Below are positions 58,628 through 64,000 of a stretch of 64,000 bases of DNA, piece by piece. The position numbers and the translations under genes were made by a program. Under the pieces are notes generated by a model, which saw nothing but the letters and a program-made list of their open reading frames with translations, searched no databases and was not told where the DNA came from. This stretch comes from Aerolutibacter ruishenii (GTDB lineage: Bacteria; Pseudomonadota; Gammaproteobacteria; Xanthomonadales; Xanthomonadaceae). The stretch spans positions 124,001-188,000 of the forward strand of contig NZ_VLKP01000001.1 in the NCBI RefSeq assembly GCF_007830115.1, given 5' to 3'. Each line of letters opens with the position of its first letter. Position 1 is the first letter of the stretch.

Positions 58628-58648
58628 GTCCGTGTCCTCGATTGTCTA

Positions 58649-58678
58649 ATTATGTGTGCTGCTTGTTGTGGGTGTCGT
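58649..58678 (-). promoter_or_regulatory. possible ftsZ-proximal promoter
   Basis: In the 184-bp ftsA-ftsZ gap the minus strand has ACGACA and CATAAT spaced 18 bp, with the -10 box 22 bp before the ftsZ ATG. A local promoter here would allow FtsZ levels to exceed those of FtsA/FtsQ. The match is moderate. Confidence 0.4.
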
Positions 58679-58811
58679 GTTGCTGTCTTGCCACTCGGGG
58701 ATGCGCGTCCTTGCGAACTGTCTTTCGACAACGCGTCCACTTTGTGTCTCGTCGCCTCGCCTGCCTGCCGGTGGCCGCGCCTTCGCGACCGCCGCGTAAC
58801 GTGTCGCGCCG

Positions 58812-60062
58812 TCAGAACTCGCCGCGGTACCAGGTTTTCAACTTGCTCAGGAAGCCACCCGCGCGCCCGGTGGGCAGCACCGGTCGGCGCGGATTCTCGA
58901 TCTGACTGCCCATCAGCAGCAGGCCCACGCCGGTGGCGTGCACCGGGTTGCCGACCACTTCGCCCAGGCCGGTGACGTGCTGCGGGATGCCCACGCGCAC
59001 AGGCATCTGCAGCATCTCTTCGGCCAGTTCGACCACGCCTTCCATCTTTGCTGCGCCGCCGGTCAGCACCATGCCCGCGCGCACGTGCTGTTCGAAGCCG
59101 CTGCGACGCAGCTCGGCCTGCACCATTTCGAAGATTTCCTCGTAGCGCGCCTGCACGGCCTGCGCCAGCGAGGCGCGCGGCATGCGGCGCGGCGGGCGGT
59201 CGCCCACCGACGGCACCTGGATCGACTCTTCCGCGGTGGCCATCTGCGCCAGCGCGCAGGCGTAGCGCACCTTGATCTGCTCGGCCTCGGGCGTGGGCGT
59301 GCGCAGCATGTGCGCGATGTCCTCGGTGACCTTGTCGCCAGCGATCGGCAGGCTGGCCGAGTGCGCGATCGCGCCGCCGACGAATACCGCGATGTCGGTG
59401 GTGCCCGCGCCCATGTCGACCAGCGCCACGCCCAGTTCGCGCTCGTCGCTGGTCAGCACGGCGTTGCTGGAGGCCAGCACGCCCAGGATCAGGTCATCGA
59501 CCTGCAGGCCGCACTTCTGCACGCACTTGGTGATGTTGGCGGCGGCGGCGGCGGCGCAGGTGACCAGGTGTGCGTGCACCTCCAGGCGCACGCCGGTCAT
59601 GCCAACCGGGTTGCGGATGCCTTCCTGCGACCCGTCGAGCACGTAGTCGCGCGGAATGGCGTGCAGGATCTTCTGGTCGGCCGGGATGGCGACGGCCTTG
59701 GCCGCTTCCAGCACGCGGTCCAAGTCGGCCAGGGTGACTTCGCCATCGCGGATCGGCGCCACGCCCTGCGAGTTGCGGCACTGGATGTGGCTGCCGGAGA
59801 TCGACGCGTACACCGAGCGGATCTCGCAGCCGGCCATCAGCTCGGCTTCCTCGATGGCGCGCTGGATGGACTGCACGGTGGAGTCGATGTCGACCACCAC
59901 GCCGCGGCGCATGCCGCGCGATTCGTGCGAGCCGATGCCGATGACCTCGATCGGGTTGCCCGGGCCGTTGTGGTCGGGCGTGTACTCGCCGACCAGCGCC
60001 ACCACCTTGGAGGTGCCGATGTCCAGGCCGACGATCAGGGATTTGTCACCCTTGCGGTTCAT
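58812..60062 (-). CDS. ftsA: cell division protein FtsA
   Basis: Actin-like ATPase that tethers FtsZ to the membrane and recruits late divisome proteins. 416 residues. Features: LIVGLDIGTSKVVALVGEYT (phosphate-1 loop), GVALVDMGAGTTDIAVFVGG (phosphate-2), the SHS2/1C domain region and MVLTGGAAKMEGVVELAEEM (adenosine loop). The C-terminal amphipathic helix is GGFLSKLKTWYRGEF, the membrane-targeting sequence. ATGA overlap with ftsQ. Confidence 0.97.
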   Translation of the reverse strand: MNRKGDKSLIVGLDIGTSKVVALVGEYTPDHNGPGNPIEVIGIGSHESRGMRRGVVVDIDSTVQSIQRAIEEAELMAGCEIRSVYASISGSHIQCRNSQGVAPIRDGEVTLADLDRVLEAAKAVAIPADQKILHAIPRDYVLDGSQEGIRNPVGMTGVRLEVHAHLVTCAAAAAANITKCVQKCGLQVDDLILGVLASSNAVLTSDERELGVALVDMGAGTTDIAVFVGGAIAHSASLPIAGDKVTEDIAHMLRTPTPEAEQIKVRYACALAQMATAEESIQVPSVGDRPPRRMPRASLAQAVQARYEEIFEMVQAELRRSGFEQHVRAGMVLTGGAAKMEGVVELAEEMLQMPVRVGIPQHVTGLGEVVGNPVHATGVGLLLMGSQIENPRRPVLPTGRAGGFLSKLKTWYRGEF

Positions 60063-60871
60063 GTCTGTCCTTGCTGCGTGGTGCTGCCGCCCGGCTGTGC
60101 CGGTGCGGACGGAGAAACGGGAGCCTCCGGCCTGGCCGGCGCGGGCGCGGGCGCCCAGGACAGGGCAAAGCCGTTGGTGTAGCGCAGGTCGGCGCGGGTC
60201 AGCACTTTCTCCTGCTGCGCCAGCAATTGCGGCATCAGTCGCACGAAGCGCTTGAGCCTGGCGCGGGCCCCGCTGCGGCCCACGATCACTTCGGAGCCGG
60301 CCGCGGCCAGCTCGCCGCTACGCGCACGCGAATGCAGCACCAGGCTCCAGCTGCCGCGCGCGTCGATCTGCAACACGTCCACATCGAAGCCGATGGGCGT
60401 GAACAGTTCGCGCGATTCGTTGTACAGCGCGACCACTTCGGGCACGCGCGATTCGGCGCCGCCCAGTCGGGGCAGGCCCGGGGGCACCTGCACGCCCTTG
60501 GCGGGGAACAGGCGGCCCTGCTGCGAGAGCAGGCGGTCATCGCCCCAGCGGGCGAAGGGGCGATGTTCGGTCACGCGCACTTCCAGCACGTCGGGCCAGC
60601 GTTTGCGCACGTCAGCCGACTCCACCCACGGCAGCCGCGCGACCGCAGTGCGCGCGCCTTCCAGATCCACGGCAAAGAAGCCGCGCTGCGCGTAGGGCAT
60701 CAGCGTCTTCTGCAGCAGCGCGCCGTCCACGCGCTGGAACTCGCCGGTCACGCGCAGCTTGGACAGCGGCCATTGCGAGGCCCCCACCCAACCGTTGACC
60801 ACGGCCACCACCGGCAGCGCCACGAGGGCCACCGCAAGCAACCAGCCGGCGAGTCGCAGGATCGCACTCAC
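60059..60871 (-). CDS. ftsQ: cell division protein FtsQ
   Basis: Bitopic divisome scaffold that binds FtsB/FtsL. About 270 residues. A short cytoplasmic tail, one membrane helix (about 5-25, [20 protein letters not shown]), then a POTRA domain ([20 protein letters not shown]) and the beta domain ([20 protein letters not shown]). The C-terminal 30 residues are Pro/Ala/Gln-rich. Start GTG 60871 overlaps the ddlB stop (GTGA); no ATG is available before the helix. Confidence 0.94.
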   Translation of the reverse strand: MSAILRLAGWLLAVALVALPVVAVVNGWVGASQWPLSKLRVTGEFQRVDGALLQKTLMPYAQRGFFAVDLEGARTAVARLPWVESADVRKRWPDVLEVRVTEHRPFARWGDDRLLSQQGRLFPAKGVQVPPGLPRLGGAESRVPEVVALYNESRELFTPIGFDVDVLQIDARGSWSLVLHSRARSGELAAAGSEVIVGRSGARARLKRFVRLMPQLLAQQEKVLTRADLRYTNGFALSWAPAPAPARPEAPVSPSAPAQPGGSTTQQGQT

Positions 60872-61875
60872 GCCGCCGCACCCCCTTGCACGCTGGACTC
60901 CAGCACGCGCCAGCACAGCGCTTCGAAACCGATGCCGACCTGGCGCGCGGCCTTGGGCACCAGCGAGTGGCTGGTCATGCCCGGCGCGGTGTTCACTTCG
61001 AGCAGGTAGAACTGGCCAGTGCCGCGGTCGCGCATCACGTCCACGCGGCCCCAGCCGCTGCAGCCGGCGGCCAGGAACGCGGCCAGCGCGATGCGGCGGA
61101 TCTCCGCTTCGGCGTCGCCTTCCAGGCCCGGGCACAGGTACTGGGTGTCCTCGGCGATGTACTTGGCGTTGTAGTCGTACCACTCGCCCTTGGGCACGAT
61201 GCGGATCGAGGGCAGCGCGGTGTGGCCGTCGCCGTTGGCCAGGATGCCGACGGTCAGTTCGTCGCCGACCACCAGCTGCTCCATCAGCATTTCGCCGGGG
61301 TAGCGGGCGGCCAGCGCGACGGCGTCGACCAGGCCGGCTTCGTCGTGCACGCGCGAGACGCCCACGCTGGAGCCTTCGCACGAGGGCTTGATGATCAGCG
61401 GCATGCCGATCTGGCGGGCCGCCGCCTGCACGTCGTCACGCACGCCCTGCTCACTGCGCGCCAGGCGCACGTAGCGCGGGGTGGGCAGGCCGACGCTCAG
61501 CCACACCTGCTTGGTGCGGATCTTGTCCATCGCCAGCGCCGAGCCGAGCACGTCCGAGCCGGTGAACGGCACGCCCAGCGCGGTCAGCAGGCCCTGCAGC
61601 ACGCCGTCCTCGCCGCCGCCCTTGTTGCCGTGGAGGATGTTGAACACGCGGTCGACCTTGCCCGCGCGAATGGCGTCGACCAGCGCGGGGATGCCGTCCA
61701 CCGCGAACGCGTCGACGCCGGTGGCACGCAGTGCATCCAGCACGTTGCGGCCCGAGTCGAGCGACACCTCGCGCTCGGAACTGGTGCCCCCCATCAGCAC
61801 GGCCACGCGGCCGAACACGGACGGGTCGCTGACGCGGGGAGCGGCGAAGGACAGGTCGCTGGCCGGCATGCTCAC
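60868..61875 (-). CDS. ddlB: D-alanine-D-alanine ligase
   Basis: ATP-dependent synthesis of the D-Ala-D-Ala dipeptide of peptidoglycan. About 335 residues, ATP-grasp fold. Conserved segments: [80 protein letters not shown] and [23 protein letters not shown] 61875 overlaps the murC stop; ATG 61869 is an alternative that removes two residues. Confidence 0.97.
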   Translation of the reverse strand: MSMPASDLSFAAPRVSDPSVFGRVAVLMGGTSSEREVSLDSGRNVLDALRATGVDAFAVDGIPALVDAIRAGKVDRVFNILHGNKGGGEDGVLQGLLTALGVPFTGSDVLGSALAMDKIRTKQVWLSVGLPTPRYVRLARSEQGVRDDVQAAARQIGMPLIIKPSCEGSSVGVSRVHDEAGLVDAVALAARYPGEMLMEQLVVGDELTVGILANGDGHTALPSIRIVPKGEWYDYNAKYIAEDTQYLCPGLEGDAEAEIRRIALAAFLAAGCSGWGRVDVMRDRGTGQFYLLEVNTAPGMTSHSLVPKAARQVGIGFEALCWRVLESSVQGGAAA

Positions 61876-63332
61876 GGGGTTTCTCCTTGCGAAGCCGCGT
61901 CGGGGAAGCCGGCACGGGCGATGGATTGCGCGGCGTGGCCGATGTCGCCCGCGCCCATCATCAGCAGCAGGTCGCCATCGGCGAGGATGTCGGGAAGCAC
62001 GCCCGCCAGTTCGCTGGCGGCATTCACCACCACCGGATCGATGCGGCCACGCGCGCGGATGGCGCGCGCCAGCGACTTGGCATCGGCGCCGGCAATGGGC
62101 GCTTCGCCCGCGGGATACACCTCGGTCAGCACCAGTGCGTCCACCGTCGACAGCACCGCGGCGAAGTCGTCGAACTGGTCGCGGGTGCGGCTGTAGCGGT
62201 GCGGCTGGAAGGCGACGACCAGGCGACGCTCCGGCCAGCCGCCGCGCGCGGCGGCGAACACCGCCTCCAGTTCCCTGGGGTGGTGGCCGTAGTCGTCGAC
62301 CAGCATGACCTTGGCGCCCCTGGCCGTGGTGGGCTCGGCCAGCAGGTTGAAGCGTCGGCCGATGCCGGCGAACTTCTCCAGCGCGCGGGCGATGGCCTCA
62401 GCGGTGACGCCCAGTTGCCAGGCGACCGAGGCGGCGGCCAGCGCGTTGAGCACGTTGTGGCGACCCGGCAGCGCCAGCGTCACCGGCGTGCGCGAGCCGT
62501 CCGGCAGGCACAGCGTGAAGCGCATGTGCGGACCGGCCTGCTCGACGTCGACGGCGTGGACATCGGCGTGGTCGCCAAACCCGTAGGTCATCACGTGGCG
62601 CGAGGTGCGCGCGGCCAGTGCCGCCACTTCCGGATCCTCGACGCACAGCACGGCCAGGCCGTAGAACGGCAGGCGGTGCAGGAATTCGTCGAACGCGGCC
62701 TGCACCTTGGCGAAGTCGCCGCCGTAGTTTTCCAGATGGTCGGCATCGATGTTGGTGACCACGGCGATCTGCGGGTTCAGGCGCAGGAAGCTGCCATCGC
62801 TCTCGTCGGCCTCGGCCACCAGCCATTCGCCCTTGCCCAGGCGCGCGTTGGCGCCGGCGGCAAGCAGTTGCCCGCCGATGACGAAGGTGGGGTCGATGCC
62901 GCCCTCGGCCAGCACGCTGGCGGTCAGCGAGGTGGTGGTGGTCTTGCCGTGGGTGCCGGCCACCGCGATGCCGCGCTTGAAGCGCATCAGCTCGGCCAGC
63001 ATCTCCGCGCGCGGCACCACCGGGATGCGCTGCGCGCGCGCTTCCATCAGTTCGGGGTTGTCGGCCTTGATCGCGCTGGACACCACCACGCAGTCGGTGC
63101 CGAGCACGTTGGCCGCGGCATGGCCCTTCTGCACGCTGATGCCGAGTGACGCCAGGCGGCGGGTCACGGCATTGTCGGCATTGTCCGAGCCGGAGACCTG
63201 GTAGCCCAGGGTGCACATCACCTCGGCGATGCCGCTCATGCCCACGCCGCCGATGCCGACGAAGTGCACGCGCGGGAAGGCCTTGGCGAGGTCGCCATTG
63301 TGTTGCAGGCGGCGGCGAAGGGCCGAACTCAT
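61872..63332 (-). CDS. murC: UDP-N-acetylmuramate-L-alanine ligase
   Basis: Adds L-Ala to UDP-MurNAc. 486 residues. The N-terminal Rossmann-like domain has [20 protein letters not shown], the central ATPase has [20 protein letters not shown] and [20 protein letters not shown], and the C-terminal ligase domain has [20 protein letters not shown] and [20 protein letters not shown]. Its ATG overlaps the murG stop by 4 bp, so murG-murC-ddlB-ftsQ-ftsA are all translationally linked. Confidence 0.97.
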   Translation of the reverse strand: MSSALRRRLQHNGDLAKAFPRVHFVGIGGVGMSGIAEVMCTLGYQVSGSDNADNAVTRRLASLGISVQKGHAAANVLGTDCVVVSSAIKADNPELMEARAQRIPVVPRAEMLAELMRFKRGIAVAGTHGKTTTTSLTASVLAEGGIDPTFVIGGQLLAAGANARLGKGEWLVAEADESDGSFLRLNPQIAVVTNIDADHLENYGGDFAKVQAAFDEFLHRLPFYGLAVLCVEDPEVAALAARTSRHVMTYGFGDHADVHAVDVEQAGPHMRFTLCLPDGSRTPVTLALPGRHNVLNALAAASVAWQLGVTAEAIARALEKFAGIGRRFNLLAEPTTARGAKVMLVDDYGHHPRELEAVFAAARGGWPERRLVVAFQPHRYSRTRDQFDDFAAVLSTVDALVLTEVYPAGEAPIAGADAKSLARAIRARGRIDPVVVNAASELAGVLPDILADGDLLLMMGAGDIGHAAQSIARAGFPDAASQGETP

Positions 63333-64000
63333 GCGGTGTGCTCCAATACGATGTCGGCGACGCGGTCGGCCGCGTCGGGTTTGGCGAGCGCGCGCGCGGC
63401 CTGGGCCATGCGCAGCAGTGCTTCGCGCTGGCTGAGGGTTGCGAGGCTGGCGCCCAGGCGCTCGGCCAGGTCGTCGCCCTGCGGCAGCAGCTGCGCGGCG
63501 CCGCGCTCGACCAGGTACTGCGCGTTCTTGGTCTGGTGGTCGTCCACCGCCTGCGGGAACGGCACCAGCAGGCTGGGCACGCCCACCGCGCACAGTTCGG
63601 CCAGGGTCAGTGCGCCGGCGCGGCACACCACCACGTCGGCCCAGGCATAGGCGGCGGCCATGTCGGCGATGAAGGGTTCGATCGAGGCCGCCACGCCGGC
63701 ATCGGCGTAGGCCTGCTCGGCTTCGGCGCGCATCTTCTCGCCGCACTGGTGGCGGACTTCGAACGCCAGGTTGCCGCGCAGGCCGGCGATGGCCTTGGGC
63801 ACCGCGGCATTGAGCGCGCGTGCGCCCTGGCTGCCACCCAGCACCAGCACCCGCAGCGGTCCCTGGCGGTCGGCGAAGCGCTGTTCGGGCGGTGCCACGG
63901 CGGAAATCTCCGCACGCACCGGGTTGCCCACCACTTCTTCCTGCACGGTGTGGAAGGTGTCCGGGAAACCGGTCAGCACGTGGCGCGCCAGGCGCGACAG
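63329..64000 (-). CDS. murG: UDP-GlcNAc:lipid I N-acetylglucosaminyltransferase, C-terminal part
   Basis: Makes lipid II at the inner leaflet. Only the C-terminal 223 residues (of about 355-360) lie in the window; the gene continues past the right edge. The GT-B C-terminal domain is present: [20 protein letters not shown] (donor-site glycine loop), [20 protein letters not shown] (UDP-GlcNAc binding) and [20 protein letters not shown]. The upstream edge reads through without interruption. Confidence 0.96.
   Translation of the reverse strand: MSRLARHVLTGFPDTFHTVQEEVVGNPVRAEISAVAPPEQRFADRQGPLRVLVLGGSQGARALNAAVPKAIAGLRGNLAFEVRHQCGEKMRAEAEQAYADAGVAASIEPFIADMAAAYAWADVVVCRAGALTLAELCAVGVPSLLVPFPQAVDDHQTKNAQYLVERGAAQLLPQGDDLAERLGASLATLSQREALLRMAQAARALAKPDAADRVADIVLEHTA

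Overview
The window reads as a chromosomal segment of a high-GC gammaproteobacterium of the family Xanthomonadaceae/Lysobacteraceae (Xanthomonas, Stenotrophomonas, Lysobacter and Luteimonas group). The evidence is the GC-rich third-position codon use, a B12-riboswitch operon carrying btuB and btuM with the late cobalamin genes, a complete type IV pilus block, and a dcw cluster running murG-murC-ddlB-ftsQ-ftsA-ftsZ-lpxC followed by dciA/M23/secA. The genus cannot be fixed from sequence alone.

Layout. 1-5 kb: the 5' half of aspS with an FmdB-type zinc-ribbon gene, a SIMPL-domain protein, a PEBP-family protein and a YheS-type ABC-F ATPase. 5.2-6.9 kb: a YbaL/KefB-type antiporter. 6.9-18.2 kb: one leftward cobalamin operon, riboswitch-btuB-btuM-cobO-cobB-cbiB-cobD-cobQ-cobU-cobT-cobC-cobS, mostly joined by 4-bp stop/start overlaps. 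It covers uptake and the late pathway (adenosylation, side-chain amidation, aminopropanol attachment, nucleotide loop) but has no corrin-ring genes. A second TonB-dependent receptor is divergent from it. 20.9-28.4 kb: clpB, an NCS2-like permease with pgeF, then rluD divergent from bamD. 28.4-31.4 kb: a leftward run ccdA-ccdB-nadE-higB-higA, in which an essential NAD synthetase gene lies between two toxin-antitoxin pairs. 31.7-33.8 kb: sucCD.

34-49.3 kb is the type IV pilus region: pilS-pilR, then pilA, pilB, pilC, pilD. Two cargo insertions interrupt it. One is an orphan type VI secretion module (vgrG, a Tle4-like lipase effector, a Tli4-like immunity gene) between pilR and pilA. The other is a low-GC polytopic membrane protein, probably a GT-C glycosyltransferase, between pilA and pilB. 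PilA ends in a serine-rich tail, so the two may form a pilin O-glycosylation pair. A sigma-54 promoter fits upstream of pilA, as expected for PilS/PilR control.

49.3-64 kb is core machinery: coaE (4-bp overlap with a ParE/Phd toxin-antitoxin pair), a Nudix-ThiE-like fusion, secA, an M23 peptidase gene divergent from dciA, lpxC, and the division/cell-wall cluster ftsZ to murG, which runs off the right edge.

The most unusual non-coding signal is a roughly 110-bp element present twice (23726-23832 and 31508-31622). Each copy has a long outer stem enclosing two hairpins. Paired changes between the copies preserve the inner hairpins, the loops are constant, and the outer-stem imperfections are G-U pairs on one strand only. 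Together these point to a structured RNA repeat with a defined direction.
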